This document shows, in pieces, positions 14,375-21,159 of a stretch of 21,159 bases of DNA; within the stretch, counting starts at the first letter, position 1; each line of letters begins with the position of its first letter. This stretch comes from Proteobacteria bacterium UBA7447 (GTDB lineage Bacteria > Pseudomonadota > Gammaproteobacteria > Arenicellales > UBA868). Location of the stretch: positions 14,940 through 36,098 of the forward strand of contig DLPX01000066.1 of the NCBI GenBank assembly GCA_002477475.1, in the 5' to 3' direction. A model generated the notes under the pieces. That model was given only the letters and a program-made list of their open reading frames with translations, had not been told where the DNA came from and searched no databases. Both the position numbers and the translations under genes were made by a program.

Positions 14375-15187
14375 CTAGGCGTCCGGGAGATATTCAAGTG
14401 GATCAACCGGTTGGCCGTCTCGCCGAATCTCGAAGTGTAGTCGGACAGAGTCAGTTCCGGACTGCCCCATTTCAGCGATGATCTGGCCGCTATCGACGGC
14501 GTCACCTTCATTAATCTTGACTGCCCGGTTGTGGGCGTACGCAGTAAGAAAAGTCTCGTCATGTTTAATGATGATAAGCAGTCCGTAGCCGCGAAGCCCC
14601 GTCCCCACATATACCACTTTCCCTTTTGCTGCTGCTCGGATCGGACTGCCATCGGCTCCGGCGATGTCGATGCCGTTTCTTCCGTCGTCCGGGGAAAATT
14701 GTGACAGCAGCTCTCCATTGGCCGGCCAAATCCATGGTTTGCCGTCGGGCCCTGCTACGGGTTCTTCTTTTTCATTCTCTTGTTCATTCTCTTGCGCATC
14801 GGGATCGGTGAGCGTTTCAGAGGCCTCTGCGGGCTCGTCACCGACAACCAGTATCGATGTCGCATAACTCGCGGCCGGTGTCACGATGGTATTCTGCGCA
14901 TTGATGCGGCCGGGACTGAGCTCAATTTTTTGCCCTACTGTCAAAGCGTAAGGAGGTTGCAGGCCATTCCAACGCGCCACGTCTCGATAATCCAGCCCCG
15001 CTTCCCAGCAAATGGTGTAAAGAGAATCCCCCGCTCTTACGATACGGGTTGAACCGCTGGATTGGGTAGCGGAGAGGTCGCTTACGGGCACTACCGGCGG
15101 ACCTACGCAACCGGTCAGCGCAATAAAGCAAACTATCGAAACCGCTTTAGGCACTCTCAAGTTGATCTTCCGTAATTGGCTAGACAT
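14375..15187 (-). CDS. nlpD: NlpD-like murein hydrolase activator lipoprotein
   Basis: NlpD is an outer-membrane lipoprotein that activates the amidase AmiC for daughter-cell separation. In the 270-residue form a lipoprotein signal ends at Cys27 (LTGC). A LysM peptidoglycan-binding domain is at about 47-91, an acidic linker at 117-143, and a LytM/M23 domain at about 153-266. In the LytM domain Asp174, His219 and His251 remain, but the first zinc ligand expected in HxxxD is Arg170, so it should not cut peptidoglycan itself, as in E. coli NlpD. ATG 15187 overlaps the yqaA stop by 8 nt; a TTG at 15205 would add six residues. It is last in surE-pcm-yqaA-nlpD. rpoS, its usual next gene, is absent. 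Confidence 0.93.
   Translation of the reverse strand: MSSQLRKINLRVPKAVSIVCFIALTGCVGPPVVPVSDLSATQSSGSTRIVRAGDSLYTICWEAGLDYRDVARWNGLQPPYALTVGQKIELSPGRINAQNTIVTPAASYATSILVVGDEPAEASETLTDPDAQENEQENEKEEPVAGPDGKPWIWPANGELLSQFSPDDGRNGIDIAGADGSPIRAAAKGKVVYVGTGLRGYGLLIIIKHDETFLTAYAHNRAVKINEGDAVDSGQIIAEMGQSGTDSVRLHFEIRRDGQPVDPLEYLPDA
14771..14794. repeat. 12-bp perfect tandem duplication in nlpD
   Basis: TTCATTCTCTTG occurs twice head to tail at 14771-14782 and 14783-14794. On the coding strand it gives QENEQENE in the acidic linker of NlpD (residues 132-139). The unit is a multiple of three, so copy-number change would lengthen or shorten the linker without a frameshift. Confidence 0.9.
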
Positions 15188-15761
15188 AAAAGAGCAAAAG
15201 CCCAACGACTACTAAGACGACCATTGCCCAGCCTATGCCGTCTGCATACCGGCGCAGTTGCGTTTCAAAACGTTCTCCCCCGGCGTAGATGAGTCCTGCG
15301 ACAAGAAAAAAACGTGCACCGCGTCCGACCAGGGAAGCCGCCACAAATGGTACGAGGCTCATAGAGGCCAATCCTGCGCTGATCGTAAAGAGTTTGTATG
15401 GGATCGGTGTGAAACCTGCCAGAAAAACAATCCAGACACCATGTTTCTGGAATTGTTCCCGAGCCGAATCAAACGCAGCCTGGGCGTCATAAAATTGGAT
15501 AATTGGGTCGGCAACGAGCCCAAAGAGAAACATGCCGATCAGGTATCCTGCAACACCTCCAACCACTGACCACAGGGTCGTAAGTGCCGCAAAGAACCAG
15601 GCACGGTGGCGTTGTGCCAACACCATTGGAGCCAACATAACATCGGGTGGAATTGGGAAAAAGGAAGATTCCGCAAAGGATAATGCGCCGAGGTAACGCG
15701 GCGCTTTAGGGTGGGATGCCCACGACAGGACAAAATCATACAGGCGTGAAAAAATTTTCAT
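15180..15761 (-). CDS. YqaA family (DedA/VTT-like) membrane protein
   Basis: This 193-residue inner-membrane protein belongs to the DedA/SNARE-associated (VTT) superfamily, YqaA branch. ESSFFPIPPDVML at 31-43 is the first re-entrant motif and FTPIPYKLFTISAG at 117-130 the second. Conserved basic residues in GRGARF at 146-151 match the arginine of the DedA GxxxR motif. Further helices lie at about 53-83, 132-160 and 176-193. DedA relatives flip undecaprenyl phosphate or phosphatidylethanolamine; the substrate of YqaA is not known. The ATG at 15761 shares one base with the pcm stop (TGATG), so it is translationally coupled. A yqaA gene between pcm and nlpD is also seen in other gammaproteobacteria. 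Confidence 0.9.
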   Translation of the reverse strand: MKIFSRLYDFVLSWASHPKAPRYLGALSFAESSFFPIPPDVMLAPMVLAQRHRAWFFAALTTLWSVVGGVAGYLIGMFLFGLVADPIIQFYDAQAAFDSAREQFQKHGVWIVFLAGFTPIPYKLFTISAGLASMSLVPFVAASLVGRGARFFLVAGLIYAGGERFETQLRRYADGIGWAMVVLVVVGLLLFYV

Positions 15762-16438
15762 CAGGCTTGGCCGGATTTCAGTGGGACAAATACTACATCG
15801 ATTGATTGATGGCGAAGTGCAATGCCATCCTGTTTAATCCAGTACAGCAGGCGTTGCTGACGGTTGCTCCCCTCAGGCGCCACCAGCACACCCTGGTCCG
15901 ATAATTGCGAAAAAAGGGTGTCAGGGACGCGCCTTGGCGCGGCGGTCAGGATAATCCCGTCAAACGGTCCCTTGGCGCTCCATCCGTTTGCGCCATCGCC
16001 GTGTCGTAGTGAGACGTTCTCAATGCCAAGGCTTCCCAACTTCTGATAAGCGCGCCCAGCCAGTGCACCGATCCGTTCTATGGAAAATACACGGGCAGAG
16101 ACACGGGAAAGTACCGCGGTTTGGAACCCTGATCCTGTCCCAATCTCCAGCACGCGTTTAAGCCGCTCGCGCCCGGTCAGGAGAAGTTGTGTCATCAGTG
16201 CGACCACGTAGGGTTGGGAAATAGTCTGCTGATAGCCGATTGGCAAAGCGGTGTCCTCATAAGCACGGCTTCGCAGTGCCTCTTCGACAAATTCATGCCT
16301 GGGGATCTTGGCAAAAGTCTCCAACACGTCCTCGTTTCTTATACCTTTGGCACGAAGGGTGTCCAACAACCTCTGCTGTGACCGTTGGGAAATAAAACCA
16401 CCAAAACGGTGATGATCAGGTCGCGCCCCCTCGCTCAC
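15761..16438 (-). CDS. pcm: Protein-L-isoaspartate O-methyltransferase
   Basis: Pcm methylates isoaspartyl residues that form in ageing proteins, which lets them revert to normal aspartate. The protein contains DTALPIGYQQTISQPYVVALM, the substrate-binding signature of the family, then VLEIGTGSGFQTAVL for SAM binding and HGDGANGW and ILTAAPRRVP of the methyltransferase core. I chose GTG 16438 (225 residues) because it overlaps the surE stop as GTGA; TTG 16450 would give 229 residues. Neither has a strong SD, which fits coupling to surE. Compared with E. coli (208 residues) it has a short N-terminal extension. Confidence 0.94.
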   Translation of the reverse strand: MSEGARPDHHRFGGFISQRSQQRLLDTLRAKGIRNEDVLETFAKIPRHEFVEEALRSRAYEDTALPIGYQQTISQPYVVALMTQLLLTGRERLKRVLEIGTGSGFQTAVLSRVSARVFSIERIGALAGRAYQKLGSLGIENVSLRHGDGANGWSAKGPFDGIILTAAPRRVPDTLFSQLSDQGVLVAPEGSNRQQRLLYWIKQDGIALRHQSIDVVFVPLKSGQA

Positions 16439-17178
16439 GCGGTCAACCAATTCTGAATCTGCTCTAGTTGACCGTGACGAGTCAGATCGATCTGGAGTGG
16501 AGTGACCGAAACGTAGCCTTGCTCGATGGCGAGAAAGTCTGTCTCCTCGCCACAGTCCTGACCTTCCCCCGCAGGGCCGACCCAGTAGATCTCCCTGCCG
16601 GTTGGGTCCTGCGAACGGATAACAGGATCTGATTTATGTCGACAGCCCAGTCTTGTAGCCCGAAATCCCTTGATTGATTCAAATGGCAGGTCCGGCACGT
16701 TGATATTAAGAATACTGTCGCGCGGCAAAGGGTGTTCCTGCACGCGCTCCAGCACCTGGAGCGCTGTCCGAGCCGCGGAATCAAAGTGTTGAGCATTTGA
16801 GCCTGCGAGTGAAATGGCAACAGCCGGAAATCCCAGGTAGCGCCCTTCCATTGCGGCCGCCACGGTTCCCGAGTAAAGAACATCATCACCAAGATTCGCC
16901 CCGTGATTGATTCCCGCGATAACCATATCTGGCTCCGGGTCCATGAGACCGGTTAAGCCAACATGGACACAATCGGTGGGGGTGCCGTCGAGACGATGAA
17001 AGCCACTCGGGGCTGTGCTGACTCTAAGCGGCCGGGTCAGTGTGAGGGAGTTGCTCGCGCCACTACGGTTCCGATCAGGGGCGATTACAAAGGTCTCGGC
17101 AATTGACGAGACCGCTGCGTTGAGTGCTGCCAGTCCCGCTGCAAGGTACCCATCGTCATTGCTGATCAGAATGCGCAT
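16435..17178 (-). CDS. surE: 5'/3'-nucleotidase SurE
   Basis: SurE is a metal-dependent phosphatase that hydrolyses nucleoside monophosphates and is linked to stationary-phase survival. The 247 residues begin MRILISNDDG, with Asp8 and Asp9 as metal ligands; Ser39 in NRSGASNSLTL and Asn91 in AGINHGANLGDDV complete the active site. It heads the surE-pcm-yqaA-nlpD operon. The ATG at 17178 is preceded by a long stretch with no SD. In E. coli this gene sits within a similar operon that ends with rpoS. Confidence 0.96.
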   Translation of the reverse strand: MRILISNDDGYLAAGLAALNAAVSSIAETFVIAPDRNRSGASNSLTLTRPLRVSTAPSGFHRLDGTPTDCVHVGLTGLMDPEPDMVIAGINHGANLGDDVLYSGTVAAAMEGRYLGFPAVAISLAGSNAQHFDSAARTALQVLERVQEHPLPRDSILNINVPDLPFESIKGFRATRLGCRHKSDPVIRSQDPTGREIYWVGPAGEGQDCGEETDFLAIEQGYVSVTPLQIDLTRHGQLEQIQNWLTA

Positions 17179-17280
17179 TAAGCAGAGCAGGTATTCCCGT
17201 TATCAAACACCAAGTGAGGCGGGATTATCTCAGAAACGGCAGGGTCCGCCCATTGTTCGGGCCGAAACCGGTGCGATAAT

Positions 17281-17308
17281 TTGATTCACTGGATACCCGA
17301 CATACACT
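17281..17308 (+). promoter_or_regulatory. Candidate promoter for the cation transporter, near-leaderless
   Basis: TTGATT (17281-17286) and TACACT (17303-17308) are 16 nt apart and resemble sigma-70 boxes, each matching four of six consensus bases. Transcription would start near 17315, about 8 nt before the ATG at 17323. No SD is visible upstream of the ATG, which fits a leaderless or near-leaderless message. No metal-regulator operator (Zur, ZntR or CueR type) is evident. Confidence 0.4.
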
Positions 17309-17322
17309 GATAGACTTTCTCT

Positions 17323-18489
17323 ATGGACAGAAATTCCCGCAGCGTTTCAGATTATCGCGTTATCCGAAATGTTACGGTTGTTGGGAGTGTCGTAGATGGC
17401 CTGCTTGCCCTCGGCAAGCTCACCGGCGGGATCTTTGCGCAATCACAGGCCCTGATTGCAGACGGGATTCATTCTGTTTCTGATCTCGCGACTGATTTTC
17501 TCGTCATCCTCGCCGCTCGTCATTCAAGCCAAGAAGCGGACTCAGAGCATCCCTATGGGCACGGACGTATCCAGGCAATCGCGACTGCTTTGCTGGCAGT
17601 GTCTCTCGCGGCGATTGCACTGGGCATCGCGTGGGATGCGTTATCGCGACTGAGTGGCAGTGGCGAGTTGATGGCCCCAGGATGGCTTGCGGTTGCGGTG
17701 GCCGCGGTTTCGGTGGTCGCGAAAGAGGCCGTGTATCAGTACACCATCCGAGTCGGCAGGAAGCTCGATTCTGGTTTGCTACAGGCCAACGCCTGGCACA
17801 GTCGGACTGATGCCTTTTCTTCGCTGATCGTGATCGCTGGGGTGCTGGGGGTGATGCTCGGGTTTCCCTGGGCGGATGCAATAGGAGCAGTAGGGGTCGC
17901 GATTATCATCCTTTATGCCGCCTTCAGAATTGGCCGTGAGGCTTTTGACGAGTTGATCGATACGGGCCTTGACCCGAGCACGCTGACGTTGATGCGTGAA
18001 ACGATTCTGTCGGTGCCAGGTGTCATTGACGTTCATGAGCTTCGAACCCGACGCATGGGATCCCAATTACTGGCTGATATGCACATCCATGTGAATCCGT
18101 TAATTAGTGTCTCAGAAGGCCATCATATTGGTGATCGTGTGATGCAGGTCCTTGAGGAAAAATTCAAAGCCCTATCGGACGTTGTCGTCCATATCGATCC
18201 CGAGGATGATTTCGAGATGCCTAATCCTTCCGGATTACCCCTTAGGTCAGAGATCGAAGAGGCCGTGCGGAAGACACTGGTGTCGAGCAACTCAGGGTCG
18301 CGCTTGTTTACGACAGGCAACTTCAGTCTGGTGCTTCACTACGTCGGCGTTTCAGTAACCGGGGAAGTTGTCGTGGCGCTTCCATCAGGGAAATCTGGAG
18401 AAGCGATGAGGGATGAGAGCGCAACGTTGTCAAAAAAGCTAGTCGAAGAGACACCATTAAGCGATGTCAGAATCCTCTACAGGGGCTAA
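17323..18489 (+). CDS. Cation diffusion facilitator family metal exporter
   Basis: This inner-membrane antiporter of 388 residues exports divalent metal, probably Zn, in exchange for protons. Six helices lie at about 13-205 and a cytosolic CDF C-terminal domain follows at about 219-298 with metal-binding HIH and VHID segments. The transmembrane site is His50/Asp54 on helix 2 (ADGIHSVSD) and His159/Asp163 on helix 5 (AWHSRTD). E. coli FieF/YiiP has Asp/Asp plus His/Asp, whereas HD-HD is typical of zinc-selective members, so zinc is inferred. Residues 300-388 form an extra domain of about 88 residues not found in the 300-residue FieF. It is a lone plus-strand gene between surE and corB. Confidence 0.9.
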   Translation: MDRNSRSVSDYRVIRNVTVVGSVVDGLLALGKLTGGIFAQSQALIADGIHSVSDLATDFLVILAARHSSQEADSEHPYGHGRIQAIATALLAVSLAAIALGIAWDALSRLSGSGELMAPGWLAVAVAAVSVVAKEAVYQYTIRVGRKLDSGLLQANAWHSRTDAFSSLIVIAGVLGVMLGFPWADAIGAVGVAIIILYAAFRIGREAFDELIDTGLDPSTLTLMRETILSVPGVIDVHELRTRRMGSQLLADMHIHVNPLISVSEGHHIGDRVMQVLEEKFKALSDVVVHIDPEDDFEMPNPSGLPLRSEIEEAVRKTLVSSNSGSRLFTTGNFSLVLHYVGVSVTGEVVVALPSGKSGEAMRDESATLSKKLVEETPLSDVRILYRG

Positions 18490-18495
18490 GAAAAG

Positions 18496-18526
18496 CGAGA
18501 ACGGCCTGACTAACGGTTAATTCTCG
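18496..18526. other. Weak inverted repeat at the CDF/CorB convergent junction
   Basis: CGAGAA (18496-18501) and TTCTCG (18521-18526) can form a 6-bp stem around 19 nt between the two convergent stop codons, overlapping the end of the right-hand gene. Neither side is followed by a T run, so it is at best a weak bidirectional stop signal. Confidence 0.2.
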
Positions 18527-19779
18527 TATTCAAGGTTGATCTGACCCCCGGTCCCCGGCGCTCTGCAGACAAGGACTTCCTGAATCCGGCGAGGCGTCGC
18601 GCGAACCACGGTTAGGTGCAGTCCATCCAGTGCGAACGTTTCCCATCTTTCTGGTATGCGCTGCACATGGGTCAGGATCCACCGACTAACAGAGTCCGTC
18701 GGCTTTCCCGACAGCGTCGATTGGAAGTGGTCGCTGAGAATACGAAGCTCGGATGCTCCTTCAATCGTAATCCGGTCGGGTCCATGAATGGTGTACTCAG
18801 TCGGCGTGATGTCACTCTCATCGTAAATCTCTCCGACCAATTCCTCCATGAGATCTTCAAGCGTCACAACGCCTTCCATAATCCCGTGCTCATCCACAAC
18901 AATCGCCAACTGATTTCGTTCTTCGCGAAACGCCGCAATGGTGTCGTTCAAGGACTGCCCTTCGGGTATGAAATATGGCGGCCTGCCCAGAGATTCGACA
19001 CTCTGCGCGGACTCTGCTTTCATGCCCGCCATGAGCAGGTCCCGCACATGAACCACGCCTGTGATTTCATCCGGATCCTTGCCGTGTAGCGGGATGCGGC
19101 TAAACGGGAGGTCGTCCAGTCGCTCAACCGCCTCTTCGAGAGAGGTGTTCGCCGGAAGTCCAAATACCTTGTGTCGCGGGGTCATCACATCCGCTGCCGT
19201 GAGGTCGGTGAAGGCGAAAGCTCTTTCAATCAGCTGTTTTTCACTCTCCTCAATCGTACCTTCCTCCTCACCATAGCCCGCCATGCTGATGAGTTCGGAT
19301 TCGGTCACGGTCGGATCTTCGCCTCCGCTGGAATGCAGGGTGGCCGGCGCAAAATATTCAAAGACCCGGCTGATTGGGGTTGTGACGCGGACCAGCACCA
19401 GAATGACGGGGGATACGGCAAGAGAGATCCGCTCAGAGTAGCGGGTTGCCAGGCTCTTGGGCGTAATCTCGCCGAAGATCAGAATAACGATTGTCAGGAT
19501 GCCAACGGCAATGCCGGGCCCCAGGCTTCCAAAGGCCCGGGTCGCCAGGACAGTGGCCAGCGCGGAGGCACTGATATTGACGAGATTGTTACCGATCAAG
19601 ATCGCGACCAGCATCCGGCCCGGTTTTTCTTTTAAGATGCGTAACGAGTGCGCGCCAGGGCGCCCCTCGTCCGCCAACGCGTCCGCCCGAGCGCGCGATA
19701 AGGCCACCAACGCGGTTTCTGAACCTGAGAAAAAGGCCGACAGGCAGAGTAAAAGCAGCAGTGAGAGTCCTTCAATCAT
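18517..19779 (-). CDS. CNNM/CorB-CorC family membrane protein (DUF21, CBS pair, CorC_HlyC)
   Basis: The 420-residue protein has an N-terminal hydrophobic DUF21 domain of three to four helices (about 1-180, beginning MIEGLSLLLLLCLSAFFSGSE), a CBS pair (about 195-315, including DVMTPRHKVFGLP and VDEHGIMEGVVTLEDLMEELVGEI), and a C-terminal CorC_HlyC domain (about 330-405). CorB-type relatives are CNNM magnesium transporters or regulators of Mg/Co efflux, and the CBS pair binds ATP. Older names such as hemolysin are not informative. It follows ilvE by 50 nt on the same strand. The ATG at 19779 is the natural start of the first helix but has no SD. Confidence 0.92.
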   Translation of the reverse strand: MIEGLSLLLLLCLSAFFSGSETALVALSRARADALADEGRPGAHSLRILKEKPGRMLVAILIGNNLVNISASALATVLATRAFGSLGPGIAVGILTIVILIFGEITPKSLATRYSERISLAVSPVILVLVRVTTPISRVFEYFAPATLHSSGGEDPTVTESELISMAGYGEEEGTIEESEKQLIERAFAFTDLTAADVMTPRHKVFGLPANTSLEEAVERLDDLPFSRIPLHGKDPDEITGVVHVRDLLMAGMKAESAQSVESLGRPPYFIPEGQSLNDTIAAFREERNQLAIVVDEHGIMEGVVTLEDLMEELVGEIYDESDITPTEYTIHGPDRITIEGASELRILSDHFQSTLSGKPTDSVSRWILTHVQRIPERWETFALDGLHLTVVRATPRRIQEVLVCRAPGTGGQINLEYEN

Positions 19780-19829
19780 CTAATGGGAGGCGTGCCTAGA
19801 GGGATTTCGTTATTCCACGCCGCGCGATG

Positions 19830-20897
19830 TCAGCCAACCACGTGGGTCCAGTTGTGGGGATCCTGCCTCTCTCCATATTGAATCCCCAGGAGTTCTTCCC
19901 GAAGCCGCTCCGCAAGAGACCCGCTGGAAGGAGGCGCTGCCGAAATCTCTTTTCCGAGGTACGAGATCGACGCGACTGACGCGATAACCGCTGCGGTTCC
20001 AGCACCGAAGATTTCAAGTAGCGAGCCATCCTCAGATGCTCTCGCGAGTTCCTCCATAGAGATGCGCCGGGTGCCAGCGTTTACGCCCCAGTCTTCAAGT
20101 AACTTGAGCGCGCTCTCGCGGGTCACGCCCGGAAGAATGGTTCCGGAGAGTTCTGGTGTGACGACTTCATCACCAATTCTGAAAAAAATATTCATCTGAC
20201 CTGCCTCTTCAGCGAAGGTGTGCTCTTGGGCGTCGAGCCAGAGAATCTGATCAAAGCCCTCCGCTGCCGCAGATGCCATCGGCCAGAGTGTGGGGGCATA
20301 GTTTCCAGACGTCTTGGCAGAGCCGGTGCCCCCCGAAGCTGCGCGCGTAAAACGGCTTTCGGCTTTCAGTCGTAAAGCCCGGCTTCGGGAGGAGAAATAC
20401 GGCGCCACCGGGGCCGTCGTGATGACCAACTTGTAGCACTGGGCGGGGCGAACGGAAAGATGACCTTCGCTTGCGAAAACCATCGGTCTGACATAGAGCG
20501 CATGTTCGCGCTCTTTTGGTACCCAGGTCGAATCAGTTGCAACCAATTGCTGTATGCACTCAAGGAACTCCTCCGCTGGAAGAGTCGGAATGCAAAGGCG
20601 CTCGCTCGATGCTTTAAGCCGCGCGGCATTCCTGTCTGGCCGAAATAGTCTAATCACACCATCCTGAGACCCTCGGTAGGCTTTAAGACCCTCAAAAACG
20701 CTCTGCCCATAGTGGATACCTAGCGCGGAAGGCTCAACCGGAATGGGCTCTCGTGGCGTGATCATTGCCCTGCCCCACTCGCCATCCGCCCAATCTCGGA
20801 CCAGCATGTGGTCCGAGAAAACGTTGCCGAATCCAAGTTCCTGGTCTTTTGCCGCAACAAGGTTTGAGGCTGTAGTGAGTTTTCGGTCTATTTCCAT
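19830..20897 (-). CDS. ilvE: Branched-chain amino acid aminotransferase (class II type)
   Basis: IlvE transfers amino groups between glutamate and the keto acids of leucine, isoleucine and valine. It is a fold-type IV PLP enzyme. Lys195 in GGTGSAKTSGNYAP binds the cofactor, VRPMVFASEGHLSV and EEAGQMNIFF (usually EEVGTMNIFF) are family signatures, and SGTILPGVTRES binds the cofactor phosphate. At 355 residues it is the longer eukaryote-like type II form rather than the 309-residue E. coli form. The ATG at 20897 has no clear SD. A TATGAT box on the minus strand at 20930-20935 may be its -10, without an obvious -35. Confidence 0.95.
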   Translation of the reverse strand: MEIDRKLTTASNLVAAKDQELGFGNVFSDHMLVRDWADGEWGRAMITPREPIPVEPSALGIHYGQSVFEGLKAYRGSQDGVIRLFRPDRNAARLKASSERLCIPTLPAEEFLECIQQLVATDSTWVPKEREHALYVRPMVFASEGHLSVRPAQCYKLVITTAPVAPYFSSRSRALRLKAESRFTRAASGGTGSAKTSGNYAPTLWPMASAAAEGFDQILWLDAQEHTFAEEAGQMNIFFRIGDEVVTPELSGTILPGVTRESALKLLEDWGVNAGTRRISMEELARASEDGSLLEIFGAGTAAVIASVASISYLGKEISAAPPSSGSLAERLREELLGIQYGERQDPHNWTHVVG

Positions 20898-20960
20898 GAT
20901 TCTGCGAGAGGTCGGCCGATAACGGCGAGATCATAATGCCAGGAGTTGATATTCGGGGGC

Positions 20961-21116
20961 TCAGTCGCCCGCAAGGGTCTTGGTGATAGTCGAGATCAGC
21001 TCCGTGACTTGCTCTTCTGAGAGCGCATCACCCGCCGAGAACAATACTTCCCCTGCGGCAGCGAGGCATGCTCTTTGGGCCTCCAGGCGGCGAATCATAC
21101 GGTCGAGCCTGCTCAA
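20961..21116 (-). CDS. Possible small protein of 45-51 residues, function unknown
   Basis: A minus-strand frame closed upstream by a stop near 21130 runs from TTG 21116 (51 codons) or ATG 21098 (45 codons, with an AGG about 9 nt upstream) to a stop at 20961-20963. The product opens with SRLDRMIRRLEAQRACL, a charged helix, then AGEVLFSAGDALSEEQVTELIS. The stretch of amphipathic helices without low-complexity sequence looks protein-like, and the rest of the 262-nt right edge holds no better gene. I do not recognise it with confidence. It could be a true small protein, a remnant of a longer gene, or chance. Confidence 0.35.
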   Translation of the reverse strand: MSRLDRMIRRLEAQRACLAAAGEVLFSAGDALSEEQVTELISTITKTLAGD

Positions 21117-21159
21117 AATCGTTAGCCGTTGCGGTCAGGGATTGGGGCTTAAGACAAGG

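Noticed and set aside
19780..19829. GGCGTG/CACGCC inverted repeat between ilvE and the CorB-type gene as a terminator
   Set aside because: Six-base stem with a loop of about 21 nt and no T run on either strand; not enough to call a terminator.
1..21159. Mobile elements, CRISPR arrays, tRNA or rRNA genes
   Set aside because: I saw no transposase or integrase frame, no regularly spaced repeats and no cloverleaf-like segment with CCA end; all long frames are explained by housekeeping genes.

Overview
The window looks like an ordinary chromosomal segment of a gammaproteobacterium with a moderately GC-rich genome. The evidence is gene content and order. An RNase E gene opens almost exactly like the E. 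coli enzyme and is divergent from rluC across a gap of about 570 nt. There is a surE-pcm-nlpD string, an acpP-fabG-fabH-plsX-rpmF lipid cluster, and a maf/sppA/Rieske/rluC/rne neighbourhood of the kind seen in Pseudomonas. I see no phage, insertion sequence, CRISPR array, tRNA or rRNA. I cannot name the genus.

Layout from left to right. (1) Fatty-acid and phospholipid start-up operon on the minus strand, rpmF-plsX-fabH-fabG-acpP (37-3492), probably continuing into fabF just off the left edge. (2) maf on the plus strand (3623-4249), overlapping tail to tail with sppA. (3) Minus-strand rluC, a small Rieske protein and sppA (4229-6579). (4) A 569-nt divergent intergenic region rich in inverted repeats that should hold the rne promoter and leader, then rne (7149-9287) with a proline run and an Arg/Gly-rich tail. 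(5) Minus-strand hom-thrC-exonuclease-rlmD (9310-13839), which combines threonine synthesis with nucleic-acid enzymes. (6) A plus-strand Mth938-like gene (13977-14351). (7) Minus-strand surE-pcm-yqaA-nlpD (14375-17178), for stress repair and cell-wall activation. (8) A plus-strand cation diffusion facilitator (17323-18489). (9) Minus-strand ilvE and a CorC/CorB-type membrane protein (18517-20897). (10) A poorly explained right edge with one possible 45-51 codon ORF.

Functionally, PlsX, FabH, FabG and AcpP start acyl chains and hand them to phospholipid synthesis, and L32 is co-transcribed with them. RluC, RlmD and RNase E all act on ribosomal or other RNA. Hom and ThrC carry aspartate-derived carbon to threonine, while IlvE ends branched-chain amino acid synthesis; homoserine kinase, needed between Hom and ThrC, is not here.

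I did not find a convincing new multi-gene system. The points most worth a second look are genes missing from otherwise conserved neighbourhoods (fabD, yceD, a HAD phosphatase, rpoS), the structured rne leader with the ATG-less rluC start opposite it, a palindrome over the likely rpmF promoter, the extra C-terminal domain of the cation transporter, and four very tight convergent junctions without visible terminators. Start sites for rluC, maf, sppA, pcm, nlpD and the Mth938-like gene differ from the longest possible ORFs; reasons are given in each entry.
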